Shown here in pieces: positions 34,188-42,644 of a DNA stretch of 64,000 nucleotides. Below the pieces are notes generated by a model, which worked only from the letters and a program-made list of their open reading frames with translations, was not told where the DNA came from and ran no database searches. The stretch's first letter is position 1; each line of letters begins with the position of its first letter. The translations under genes and the position numbers were made by a program. Source of the stretch: Collinsella sp. (lineage in GTDB: Bacteria > Actinomycetota > Coriobacteriia > Coriobacteriales > Coriobacteriaceae); the NCBI GenBank assembly GCA_019414055.1, contig DXMV01000010.1, positions 62,001 through 126,000 on the forward strand, given 5' to 3'.

Positions 34188-34937
34188 TTATTTCTTGGCC
34201 AGTTTGAAGTAGCGCTCAAATATCAATTCGAAAACGTAATAGAACATCAATCGACTGTCGAGGTCCATACTGCCCAAGCGGATTTCTTTTTGCACGGTGT
34301 AGATAGGGTAGTCGGCTAGTTTCGAGAGAGAATTTCGAGAAAAGCCGGTGAGCGTGACGACCTTGCATCCGCGCGTTTTGGCTATCGATGTGGCGTCAAT
34401 AGACACCTGCGTCTCGCCGCTTACGGAAACGCTAAAGACCAGGTCGTTTTTGCCGAGGAGTTCTGCGTAATGCCTCATGACATGACGTTCACTGAGCGTA
34501 TCGGTGTTCTTGCCCATTATTTTGAGCTTTTCAGCCATCTCGAGGCACGGGTATTTCGAAAAGCCCGAGCAGAAGAACACGATATGCGAGGCATCCTGGA
34601 TAAGACTCACAACCGAATCGATGACCCGGTCGTTAAGCAGATCTTTGGTCTGTACGAGCTGGGTATCAAGAGGAAGTGCCTCGATAGTGAATCGATTGCG
34701 GTCGAGCGAGGCGGAATACGATTGTTTGAGCTCCGTAAACCCCGAGAAGCCAAGCTTATGGGCAAGCCTGACGATTGTATTGGGAGCGACGAAGAACCGT
34801 TCAGCAACGCTCTTAAGCGTGACATCGTCAATATCATCACGCAGCTCGATGATGTAGCGCATGATCTCGCTTTCGAGATCGTTGAGCTTGCTCTCGCCAG
34901 CTCGCACATGATCATAAAAAGATTCTTGATCTTTCAT
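34188..34937 (-). CDS. RpiR/MurR-family transcriptional regulator
   Basis: 249-aa regulator with an N-terminal HTH (about 25-80, SVAERFFVAPNTIVRLAHKLGF core) and a C-terminal SIS domain that binds phosphosugars (FFCSGFSKYP, SVSVSGETQ). It is divergent from a phospho-alpha-glucosidase and a PTS permease, so its effector is probably a 6-phospho-alpha-glucoside or glucose-6-phosphate. Start ATG 34937 is about 12 nt after GAGGGG; a much longer upstream frame runs through the control region and is unlikely. Confidence 0.85.
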   Translation of the reverse strand: MKDQESFYDHVRAGESKLNDLESEIMRYIIELRDDIDDVTLKSVAERFFVAPNTIVRLAHKLGFSGFTELKQSYSASLDRNRFTIEALPLDTQLVQTKDLLNDRVIDSVVSLIQDASHIVFFCSGFSKYPCLEMAEKLKIMGKNTDTLSERHVMRHYAELLGKNDLVFSVSVSGETQVSIDATSIAKTRGCKVVTLTGFSRNSLSKLADYPIYTVQKEIRLGSMDLDSRLMFYYVFELIFERYFKLAKK

Positions 34938-35235
34938 AAGATGTTTCAGCCCCTCGCATCTCGCCGTACATATGGTACCGCTTTGTGTAGCCAGGTGAGA
35001 AATCGGTAGTCGGTCAAGATTGCCTATTGCCCATGAACTGGGCAAACGCGCGTGTCTGCCTACACATATCTGTGTCGTGAGCGAAATCATGTGTCCCCGT
35101 TTCGCATTGGCCCACACGGGGATTCGCAAATGACCTTATGTCGCAAAATATCAATCGAAACGAAGCAAGCCGAGGACAACCGCGGAGCCCAAGGTCTTCG
35201 AGAACACCGATCAGCCAACCCTGGAGGGACGGAAC
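34938..35235. promoter_or_regulatory. Divergent control region of the alpha-glucoside locus
   Basis: 298 bp without a gene. It contains a TCCCCGT/ACGGGGA dyad around 35094-35120, where an RpiR protein could bind. GGAGGGACGGAAC at 35222-35234 supplies the ribosome site for the GH4 gene. No promoter hexamers stand out. Confidence 0.4.
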
Positions 35236-36561
35236 ATGAAGGATAAGCTCAATATTGTGATCGTTGGCGGCGGCTCCACGTGGTGCCCTGGCATTCTTAA
35301 AGCCCTGACCAAGCACATGGACATTCTGCCGCTGAACCGCGTGATGCTCTATGACATCGATGCCGAGCGTCAGCGTCCGATCGGCGAGTTTGGCAAGATC
35401 CTCTTCGCCGAGGAGGAGCCCGGTGTGGAGTTCGGTTACACCACCGATAAGGACGAGGCTTACACCGACGTCGACTTTGTGCTCTGCCAGATTCGTACCG
35501 GCGGCTACGAGATGCGTAGCAAGGACGAGAAGATTCCGCTGCATATGGGAATCATCGGCCAGGAAACGGTGGGCCCTGGCGGCATGGCTTACGGTATGCG
35601 CTCCATGCATGACATGGTTGAGATCGTCAACGACGTTCGCGCTCATAGCCCGGAGGCGTGGATTATCAACTACACCAACCCGGCTGCTATTGTGGCATAT
35701 GGTCTCGAGCGCGTCCTGCCCGACGAGCATCGCGTCCTCAACATCTGCGATCAGCCCGTCAACCTCATGCGCTCTTACGGTCGCCTGCTCGGTCGCGATA
35801 TGAGCAAGACGGAGCCCGTGTACTTTGGCCTCAATCACTTCGGTTGGTTCAAGCACATCTACGATGAAGAGGGCCATGACCTCGTCCCGCAGATTAAGGA
35901 GTACACGGAGAAGAACGGCTTCCTTCCTGCCGATGCCGAGCAGCGTGACCAGTCCTGGCTTGATACCTACGCCATGGTCAAGGACATGCTCGAGGACTTC
36001 CCCGACTATCTGCCCAACACTTATCTGCAGTACTATCTGTATCCCGAGTACAAGGTCGCTCACCTCGACCCCGACTACACTCGCTCCGACGAGGTTATCA
36101 ACGGTCGTGAGAAGCGCGTGTTCGCCGAGTGCGAGCGTGTTGCCAAAGTCGGCACCGCAAAGAACTCCTCGGTTGTGCAGAACGATGCTCATGGCGATAT
36201 GATCGTGGAAATCACCTCGGCCATTTATCGCAACACCAACAAGACCTTCATTGTCATCGTGCCCAACAACGGCATTATCGAGGGTATGCCCGATGACGCC
36301 ATGGTCGAGGTCGCGGCAAGCGTGGGCGCCAATGGCCCGCAGCCCTATGCTGTTGGCAAGATCGGTACCTTCTATCGCGGCCTTATGGAGAATCAGTACG
36401 CCTATGAGCGCCTGACTGTTGAGGCTTGGATGGAGGGTTCCTACGAGAAGGCTCTGCAGGCACTCACGCTTAATCGTCTGGTCGGTGACGCCAAGAAGGC
36501 TCGCAAAGTGCTCGACAAGCTCATCGAGGCCAATAAGGATTACTGGCCGGAGCTTAAGTAG
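35236..36561 (+). CDS. 6-phospho-alpha-glucosidase, glycoside hydrolase family 4
   Basis: 441-aa NAD- and metal-dependent hydrolase of phosphorylated disaccharides. NAD motif VIVGGGSTWCPG (8-19); metal ligands Cys171 and His201 (in GLNHFGW). The residue after Cys171 is Asp (CDQP), as in the MalH phospho-alpha-glucosidases; beta-specific CelF-type enzymes have Asn there. The downstream PTS permease would deliver the substrate as the 6-phosphate, for example from maltose or related alpha-glucosides. Start ATG 35236 after GGAGGGACGGAAC. Confidence 0.88.
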   Translation: MKDKLNIVIVGGGSTWCPGILKALTKHMDILPLNRVMLYDIDAERQRPIGEFGKILFAEEEPGVEFGYTTDKDEAYTDVDFVLCQIRTGGYEMRSKDEKIPLHMGIIGQETVGPGGMAYGMRSMHDMVEIVNDVRAHSPEAWIINYTNPAAIVAYGLERVLPDEHRVLNICDQPVNLMRSYGRLLGRDMSKTEPVYFGLNHFGWFKHIYDEEGHDLVPQIKEYTEKNGFLPADAEQRDQSWLDTYAMVKDMLEDFPDYLPNTYLQYYLYPEYKVAHLDPDYTRSDEVINGREKRVFAECERVAKVGTAKNSSVVQNDAHGDMIVEITSAIYRNTNKTFIVIVPNNGIIEGMPDDAMVEVAASVGANGPQPYAVGKIGTFYRGLMENQYAYERLTVEAWMEGSYEKALQALTLNRLVGDAKKARKVLDKLIEANKDYWPELK

Positions 36562-36590
36562 CTAGTTCCATAGCGCTTGATAACTGTTAT

Positions 36591-36621
36591 GGGGCGTGTG
36601 GGCTGTAGAGCTGCACGCCCC
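36591..36621 (+). terminator. Hairpin between the GH4 and PTS genes
   Basis: Stem GGGGCGTG (36591-36598) and CACGCCCC (36614-36621), followed by GTTTCTTT. It sits in the 82-nt gap of an apparent operon, so it may lower read-through or protect the upstream message. Confidence 0.5.
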
Positions 36622-36643
36622 GTTTCTTTAAGAGGGGTATCCC

Positions 36644-38206
36644 ATGAACAAAGATGAGCTGCTGGCAAAGTTCCAGCGCCTGGGCAAAGTCCTCATGACG
36701 CCTGTCTTGATTCTGCCAATCGCCGGCATCCTTCAGGGCTTTGGCAATGCCTTTACCAGCCCCACCCTTACGGCAGCTGTTCCCTGGCTTGCTGCTCCGG
36801 GCTTTGCGATTTTCTTTTCGATTCTCAAGGCCGCAGCCGGCATCGTCATGAACAACATTCCGGTTATCTTCTCGATTTGTCTCGCCTATGGCTTCGCCAA
36901 GTCCGAGAAGGCTACCGCGGCGCTTTGTGGCTTTTTGGGCTACATGTGCATGAATTCCGTGATGGGCACGTTCCTTACGGCGACTGGCGTTATCGATCCC
37001 GCGAATCTTACGACGGGCCAGAGTACGATCCTCGGTATCACCACGCTCGACACTGGCGTTATCGGCGGTCTTCTGGTGGGCGCAATCGTCGCATGGTTGC
37101 ATAACCGTTACTACAAGATTGAGCTGCCTGCCGTGTTCTCCATCTTCAACGGCACGCGCTTTATCCCGGCGGTGACGCTGCTCTCATGCAGCATCCTCGC
37201 ATTGGTCATGTCCTTTGTTTTCCCGTTTATTCAGAACGCTCTCGGTGCGCTGTCCGAGTTCATCAAGACTACGGGTGCCTTTGGTGCATTTGTCTACGGC
37301 GCCGGCGAGCGCATGCTCCTGCCTTTTGGCCTGCATCACTTTGTCTATTTGCCGTTCTTCTTCACGTCGCTCGGTGGCGTCGAGACCATCGACGGCCAGA
37401 CTGTTCAGGGCGCTATCAATATCTACAACGCGATCCTGGGCTCTCCCAGCACGCCGTTTAACATCGAGGTCAGCCGTTTTGTCATGAACGGCAAGGTTAT
37501 CTTCGCCATGTTCGGCCTGCCTGGCGCTGCACTCGCCTTCTACAAGACGGCGCTTCCCAAGAATAAGAAGAAGACCGCAGCGCTCATGATTGCCATCGTG
37601 GTGCCTTGCATCCTCTCCGGCATTACCGAGCCGCTCGAGTACTCCTTCCTGTTTATCGCGCCCATCCTCTACGTGTTCCACGCTCTCATGGCTGGTCTTG
37701 CCTATGCGCTGACCTATATCCTGCAGTTCAACGTGGCCGGTTCCGCGTCCTTCGGCGGCCCGCTCCTGTCGTTAATCTTTAACGGCATTATGGGTGCAGC
37801 CAAGGGCTCCAACTGGCAGGTTATCCTGTTCCTCGGCCCCATCTACTTCGTGGTGTACTACTTCGTCTTCAAGTTCATCATTCTTAAGAAGGACCTTAAG
37901 ACTCCCGGCCGCGAGGAAGAGTCCGACGATGAGGCCGCAAAGGCTCCCAAGACTGTGATCAGCGACCTCATTCCCGCCATCGTTGAGGCAGTGGGCGGCG
38001 ACAACAATATTAAGTCTGTCGAGGCCTGCTTCACCCGTCTGCGCATCCAGCTCAATGACTGTGACAAGGTGGTTGACGACGCCGAGTTTACCGAAAAGCT
38101 CGAAGCGCGTGGCATCGTGCATGTCAACGGCGGTGTGCAGATTGTCTACGGCAACATGGCATCTAACTACGCGACTCAGATGCGCGAGCTGCTGGGTATG
38201 GAGTAA
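36644..38206 (+). CDS. PTS EIIBC component, alpha-glucoside type
   Basis: 520-aa membrane permease. N-terminal EIIC of the glucose superfamily (about 1-425, with FGNAF, PVIFSICLAYGFAKSEKA, GAGERMLLPFGLHHFVYLPFFF and the substrate motif SGITEPLEYSFLF), a charged linker and a C-terminal EIIB domain with phosphorylated Cys462 in EACFTRLRI. No EIIA is encoded nearby, so a shared EIIA from elsewhere is implied. With the GH4 enzyme it forms a complete uptake and cleavage route. Start ATG 36644 with AAGAGGGG. Confidence 0.88.
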   Translation: MNKDELLAKFQRLGKVLMTPVLILPIAGILQGFGNAFTSPTLTAAVPWLAAPGFAIFFSILKAAAGIVMNNIPVIFSICLAYGFAKSEKATAALCGFLGYMCMNSVMGTFLTATGVIDPANLTTGQSTILGITTLDTGVIGGLLVGAIVAWLHNRYYKIELPAVFSIFNGTRFIPAVTLLSCSILALVMSFVFPFIQNALGALSEFIKTTGAFGAFVYGAGERMLLPFGLHHFVYLPFFFTSLGGVETIDGQTVQGAINIYNAILGSPSTPFNIEVSRFVMNGKVIFAMFGLPGAALAFYKTALPKNKKKTAALMIAIVVPCILSGITEPLEYSFLFIAPILYVFHALMAGLAYALTYILQFNVAGSASFGGPLLSLIFNGIMGAAKGSNWQVILFLGPIYFVVYYFVFKFIILKKDLKTPGREEESDDEAAKAPKTVISDLIPAIVEAVGGDNNIKSVEACFTRLRIQLNDCDKVVDDAEFTEKLEARGIVHVNGGVQIVYGNMASNYATQMRELLGME

Positions 38207-38236
38207 ACGACTCACATATCTATAAAATCCGGGATA

Positions 38237-38273
38237 AAAGGCGGCGGCAGACAATGCGTCTGCCGCCGCCTTT
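38237..38273 (+). terminator. Terminator of the alpha-glucoside operon
   Basis: Perfect 16-bp stem AAAGGCGGCGGCAGAC / GTCTGCCGCCGCCTTT with a 5-nt loop, 30 nt after the PTS stop. The stem ends in TTT and the symmetry would allow action in both directions. Confidence 0.8.
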
Positions 38274-38289
38274 GAGTTGCTCCACGCGC

Positions 38290-38349
38290 ATTTCGTGTAT
38301 TTGAAATACACGAAATCGTAGAAAAGCGTGTATCTGAAATACACGAAAT
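38290..38349. repeat. Twin palindromes of GTGTATxTGAAATACAC type
   Basis: First unit 38290-38316 is a perfect palindrome ATTTCGTGTATTT-G-complement; second unit 38328-38349 repeats its right two thirds. They lie between the PTS terminator and the convergent MFS gene. Either a second terminator or a protein-binding site. Confidence 0.5.
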
Positions 38350-38436
38350 TGCACTGCAGGAGCTTGCAGGCGGATAAACACTACTAGTATGGGACGGTTT
38401 TCACTGGTTGCTCGCCACCTTGGGCTGTGTTCGTCC

Positions 38437-39690
38437 CTATGCCTGCATCCGGGGCTGTGCTGATTGACGACGGCGCTCCCAGCGAGCCAACTTAATCGTC
38501 ACCAGCGTAAGCGCCCAGGCCACAAGCGAGAACGCGGCGCCCACGGCGCCCACGTACGCAATTCCAACTCTGCTTACCACGGCTCCGCCTACCGCGGTGC
38601 CAAACGAGATGCCTACGTTAAACGCCATGGGCTCAACCGAACTTGCGAGTACCATCGACTTGGGATGGCGGCTGCGTGCCACGTCCATAAAGTGCGTGAT
38701 GCACGACACCGAGAACAGGTACATGAGCAACGCCAAGCTAAAGACAAAGACCAGCGCGAGCGGCATGGTGCCGCCCACGGCAAACAACCCGAGTAACGCC
38801 GCAGCCTGCAGTACAAACGTCACAAGCAGTGCTTTCATGCCAAAACGCGCGTCGATCCATCCGCCCAAGATGTTCGAGATCAGGCAGAACACGCCGTAGG
38901 TCATAAGCGTGGTACTGGCTTCGACCGTGCCCATGCCCAGCACCTGCTCCAGATAGGGCGTCACGTAGCCGTAGAATACGTAGACCGACCCCACGCCAAA
39001 CAAAAAGATGAGCATGCCGGTGATGATGCTCGGCTCGCGCAGCAGACCTGCCTGCTCGCGAAAGGTGGCAGGCTCGTCGGTTTGCCCAGCGCGCGGCATA
39101 AACGCCACGAGCGCTCCGCAGATCAGAACGGCAAAGGTCAGCGTGCCGTACATGGCCACGTGCCAGTCGAGCGTGTCGGCCACGAACTTGCCAATCGAAG
39201 TGACAAAGACCATTGCCACGGAAAACGCACCATATACCACCGAGATGGCAAGCGAAGTTTGCTGCGGGGACAGCAGCTCGGGGATGTACGTCACGCCCAC
39301 GGCGAGCAGTGCGCCCGAGACGGAACCCAGGATGATGCGCGAGATAAAGAGCACCTGGAAGTTGGGCGCTAGTGCCATGACCAGGTTGCCGAGCACAAAG
39401 ACGATGCTATAGCACACGAGCAGCTGATAGCGTCGAAAGCGCCCCGTGCTGAGCGCGAGCACCGGCGTCGCGATAGCGTAGACCAGTGCAAACACGCTGA
39501 TGAGCTGGCCCGCTGTGGCAAGCGATACGCCGAGTTCCGTCGCCAAGTCACTTTCGATACCGATGACCACGAACTCGGAGCAGCCGAGTGAGAATCCCAA
39601 CAGCACGAGCAGCGCCAGGCAGAGCTTGGTGCGCGCGGGGGAGAGCGCGGTGGCGGTTGATTTACTTTTAGACGTGGTTGCGGCGGTCAA
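38437..39690 (-). CDS. MFS efflux transporter (DHA1-like)
   Basis: 417-aa 12-helix major-facilitator protein of the drug-proton antiporter group, with FVVIGIESDLATELGV in helix 1, a GRFRR loop motif and ISRIILGSVSGALLAVGVTYI around motif C. This resembles AraJ/CmlA-type efflux proteins. Start chosen as TTG at 39690, eight nt after GGAG; an ATG frame extending to 39738 has no ribosome site. It is divergent from the isomerase fusion gene; whether it belongs to that pathway, for example exporting an aromatic product, is unknown. Confidence 0.8.
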   Translation of the reverse strand: MTAATTSKSKSTATALSPARTKLCLALLVLLGFSLGCSEFVVIGIESDLATELGVSLATAGQLISVFALVYAIATPVLALSTGRFRRYQLLVCYSIVFVLGNLVMALAPNFQVLFISRIILGSVSGALLAVGVTYIPELLSPQQTSLAISVVYGAFSVAMVFVTSIGKFVADTLDWHVAMYGTLTFAVLICGALVAFMPRAGQTDEPATFREQAGLLREPSIITGMLIFLFGVGSVYVFYGYVTPYLEQVLGMGTVEASTTLMTYGVFCLISNILGGWIDARFGMKALLVTFVLQAAALLGLFAVGGTMPLALVFVFSLALLMYLFSVSCITHFMDVARSRHPKSMVLASSVEPMAFNVGISFGTAVGGAVVSRVGIAYVGAVGAAFSLVAWALTLVTIKLARWERRRQSAQPRMQA

Positions 39691-39790
39691 GGTTGTCACT
39701 CCAATGTCGCATGAATAAGCGGGATTCAATCCCTGCAACTCTAACAGAATGTGTCAGGTGCCTGCCCCCCTTTGTCGCAGGCTGCGCTTG

Positions 39791-39811
39791 CCTGTATAGT
39801 CGCAATACAGG
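39791..39811. promoter_or_regulatory. Dyad upstream of the isomerase fusion gene
   Basis: CCTGTAT-agtcgca-ATACAGG, a perfect 7-7-7 dyad 42 nt before the start codon, in the divergent gap. It is a plausible operator for the MerR protein at 44829, whose family binds such dyads within promoters. No clear -10 is seen. Confidence 0.45.
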
Positions 39812-39852
39812 TGAAAATGGTCTCAGGTACATCGCGGGCGACAGGAGATCCC

Positions 39853-40800
39853 ATGGGTATGCACACGACAAAGGTTGCAGTGGGCGAGGGCAAGTTTGCG
39901 CTCGAGGCCCAGCTGACGGTGACGCCGCGAGGCATGGCAGTGTACGCCTGCTCGCCGGAGTTTGCGCACCTGGGTGCCACGGCGCAGGCCATTCCGCGTC
40001 CCGAGCCCGGCCGCACGGCGACGGTGAGCATCCTGGCCGTTCCGTGCCATCGAGACGAGATTCCAGCGCACGATATCGCGGCGGCGTTGGCCACGCGCTT
40101 TGGCGTGCCGGTGGTTGCAAGCACAGGTTTTCATGTTGAACAGGCGAGCGGGGACGACCTGCAGCGCGTACTCGACACCACCAAGGAGCTCACCGCCGCG
40201 CTCGAGAAAGCCGCCACGCGCATCCTGCGCGCCGGCTGGGATGAGGGCGGCGCGGGCGCCGAGGTCGTGGCGGTCGATGCCGCGACCGGCGAGACGCTCG
40301 GCCACGTCGACCGCATCGAGGCCCATACCGGCGAGGGCATCCTGCATCAGGCATTTCTAACGCTTCTGGTCGAGGGCCGGGGCGAAGACGCGCGTCTGCT
40401 GCTCTGTCGCCGCAGTCCGCTCAAGCGCCTGTGGGGCGGGGTGCTGGCCGATAGCTGCGCCGGCCATCCGCTCCCCGGGGAAGACGTCGCGGCCGCCACG
40501 GCGCGCCGCATCAACGAAGAGCTTGGCATTACGCGCGATCCCGATCAGCTCAAGCACCTCGGACACGTGGTGTACCGTGAGGACCACGGCGACGGCCGCT
40601 GCGAGTGCGAATGGTGCGAGGTGTTCGCAGCCCATGTTGAGCCGGGCGAGCTATGCATCAACCAAGAGGAGATCTCGGAGGTGCGCCGCGTGGCCCCGTC
40701 CGAGCTCGACGGCTACCTGCAGGGTCGCCCCGAGCAGCTGGCCCCCTGGCTCCGCGAGGCACTCAGCGACCCATCCATCCGTACGGCCCTCGCTATGTAA
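39853..40800 (+). CDS. LpdD-like prenyl-flavin chaperone domain fused to type I isopentenyl-diphosphate isomerase
   Basis: 315-aa apparent two-domain protein. Residues about 5-118 resemble LpdD, the small subunit accompanying UbiD-type decarboxylases (FAHLGA, CHRDE, STGFHVEQ motifs). Residues about 136-305 are a Nudix-fold type I IPP isomerase: SCAGHP with catalytic Cys202, CECEWCEVFAA with Glu251 and Glu253 at the positions of E. coli E114 and E116, and RRINEELG. The isomerase would make dimethylallyl diphosphate, the source of the prenyl group that UbiX adds to FMN; the LpdD-like part would help UbiD receive that cofactor. UbiD and UbiX genes lie downstream. Start ATG 39853 with AGGAG. The fusion may be lineage-specific. 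Confidence 0.8.
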   Translation: MGMHTTKVAVGEGKFALEAQLTVTPRGMAVYACSPEFAHLGATAQAIPRPEPGRTATVSILAVPCHRDEIPAHDIAAALATRFGVPVVASTGFHVEQASGDDLQRVLDTTKELTAALEKAATRILRAGWDEGGAGAEVVAVDAATGETLGHVDRIEAHTGEGILHQAFLTLLVEGRGEDARLLLCRRSPLKRLWGGVLADSCAGHPLPGEDVAAATARRINEELGITRDPDQLKHLGHVVYREDHGDGRCECEWCEVFAAHVEPGELCINQEEISEVRRVAPSELDGYLQGRPEQLAPWLREALSDPSIRTALAM

Positions 40801-40825
40801 CAAAGGTACAGTCCCTTTGCCATAT
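40795..40825. repeat. Palindromic repeat family P1, copy d (degenerate)
   Basis: ATGTAACAAAGGTACAGTCC and CTTTGCCATAT: recognisably the P1 family but with several mismatched pairs. It overlaps the stop codon of the fusion gene. Confidence 0.6.
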
Positions 40826-40830
40826 CCAAA

Positions 40831-40894
40831 CCGTCACAACATTCGATGAAAATCTCGAAATCGAGGAAAAGCGTCGAATGTTGTGACGGTTTTT
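40831..40894 (+). terminator. Terminator of the isomerase fusion gene
   Basis: Perfect 16-bp stem CCGTCACAACATTCGA (40831-40846) with its complement at 40874-40889, an inner CTCGA/TCGAG hairpin, and TTTTT after the stem. It separates the fusion gene from the transporter gene, so the downstream genes probably have their own promoter. Confidence 0.8.
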
Positions 40895-41043
40895 GCCCAG
40901 AGGATCGCTTCTCATCCAAAAATCCCGCTTGACTGTATTGCAACAACACAGCGCAACGTAAGGGGTGTCCGATAACGGGCGCCCCTTTTTAAGTGGCAAC
41001 GTGGCTGCGAATCCGGAGCGCCCCCAACAAGAAAGGTGGGGAG

Positions 41044-42501
41044 ATGGAAGCGGAAAAGAAGGCGTTTAAGATCACCAAGCGCGAAATTGGCTTTGTGCTG
41101 GGTATCATTGTCTTTTTGCTGGTGAAGTTTCTTCCTTTGGCGGAGCTGAGCTCGACGGTCGAGCTTACGGTCGGCGGTCAGACCTGTCTGGCGTTGACGC
41201 TCGCCACGGTGGTGTTCTGGGCGTGTGGCGTGGCACAGCCGGGCTTTGTGGGCCTGCTCTACTGCGCGCTGCTCGTTCTGTTCAAGGTGTGCGTGGACGA
41301 CACGGGCGCCGCGAGCATCTCGGCGACGGTCGCCTCCACGTTTAGCTCGTGGACCAAAGCTACCATGTGGCTCGTCATCGGCGCCTACCTCATCGCCAGC
41401 GCGGTCAAGGAGTCGGGGCTGGGCGAGCGCATCGCCTATGCGTTTATGCTCAAGTTCGTGCGCGACGCCAAGTCGCTCATCATCTCGATCTTCGCGCTCA
41501 CCTTTGTGCTGTCGCTGCTGATCCCGCACCCGTTTCCCCGCGCCTTCCTCATCCTCGCCGTCGTCTCGGTCATCGCCGAGTCCGCCGGCTACGGGGACGA
41601 CGACAAGGGTAAGCTCGGCTTCCTCGTGTTTGCCGCTGCCGCCCCGGGTTCCATGTTCTTCCTGACGGGCGACTCCACGCTCAACCCGCTCGTTGCGCAG
41701 TACAGCGTCGAGGCCGGCGGCATGAGCCCGTCCTTTATCGACTGGTTCCTGTACATGAGCGTGCCCATGCTGGTCGCGCTGCTGTGCACCCTGTTCTTGG
41801 GCCTCTTCCTCTTTAAGCCCAGCAAGGAGCTCGTCTACGATCGCGAGCAGATCGTGGCCAAGCAGGCCGCACTCGGCAAGCTCTCCGTCAAGGAGATCCG
41901 CACCATCGTGTGGCTTGTCATCGCCATCGCGCTGTGGCTCACCGTCTCGGGCGATTACATCGGCTGGGTGACGCTTGCCATCGGCGTCGCGCTCGCCATG
42001 CCCATCATCGGCGAGGTCCTTACCCCCGCCAGCTGGAACGCTGTCGACATCAAGTCCCTCATGTTCCTGACGGCCGCCATGGCCGTGGGTTCCGTGGGCG
42101 GTGCCACCGGCATGAACGCCTGGATCGCCGATGTCGTGCTTCCCAGCTCCGTGCCCGAGAACATCTTCCTGTTCGCCCTGCTTGTCGCCGCACTCTCCAT
42201 GATCATCCACATGTTCATGGGTTCGGTCATGGCCGTGCTCGGCGTGTGCGTGCCGGCGTTCATCAGCTTCGCGGCCGGCTCCAGCGTGAGCCCGCTCGCC
42301 GTGGCGCTCATCGTCTTCACGTCCATCAACATCCACTACATCCTGCCGTTCCATAACCTGCCGATCCTTATCGGCGAAGGCAAGGACGCCGGCGGCTACA
42401 CCTCCAAAGAGGCCATGCGCATGGGCATTCCCCTCACCGCGGTCGTCTTTATCGTCGTGTTGGTCGAGGCCGCCTGGTTCCACCTCTTTGGCCTGATGTA
42501 A
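41044..42501 (+). CDS. DASS/SLC13-family anion transporter
   Basis: 485-aa inner-membrane protein with 11-13 hydrophobic segments, resembling divalent anion:sodium symporters. Family-like features are LVIGAYLIASAVKESGLGERIAY in the first half, PHPFPRAFLI, and the paired SNT-like turns near FFLTGDSTLNP and INIHYILPFHN. In this cluster it probably imports the aromatic acid used by the UbiD enzyme, or exchanges it; this is inferred from adjacency. Start ATG 41044 with AAAGGTGGGG. The gap of 144 nt to ubiD holds a hairpin. Confidence 0.78.
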   Translation: MEAEKKAFKITKREIGFVLGIIVFLLVKFLPLAELSSTVELTVGGQTCLALTLATVVFWACGVAQPGFVGLLYCALLVLFKVCVDDTGAASISATVASTFSSWTKATMWLVIGAYLIASAVKESGLGERIAYAFMLKFVRDAKSLIISIFALTFVLSLLIPHPFPRAFLILAVVSVIAESAGYGDDDKGKLGFLVFAAAAPGSMFFLTGDSTLNPLVAQYSVEAGGMSPSFIDWFLYMSVPMLVALLCTLFLGLFLFKPSKELVYDREQIVAKQAALGKLSVKEIRTIVWLVIAIALWLTVSGDYIGWVTLAIGVALAMPIIGEVLTPASWNAVDIKSLMFLTAAMAVGSVGGATGMNAWIADVVLPSSVPENIFLFALLVAALSMIIHMFMGSVMAVLGVCVPAFISFAAGSSVSPLAVALIVFTSINIHYILPFHNLPILIGEGKDAGGYTSKEAMRMGIPLTAVVFIVVLVEAAWFHLFGLM

Positions 42502-42597
42502 ACGGTCGAACGCTTGGGCTGTAAGCAGCCGAGTGCTCGAACCGCAAGTGCCCGAGCGCCCCATCCATGAGCGCCGTGGCCCCACTACGTTCCCCAG

Positions 42598-42621
42598 CCC
42601 GGCGGCACTCCCGCCGCCGGG
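42598..42621 (+). promoter_or_regulatory. Hairpin in the ubiD leader
   Basis: Stem CCCGGCGGC / GCCGCCGGG with a 6-nt loop, ending 9 nt before the GAAAGGAG of ubiD. It may stabilise the downstream message after processing or tune translation. Confidence 0.5.
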
Positions 42622-42644
42622 CACTCTCCCGAAAGGAGCACGCT

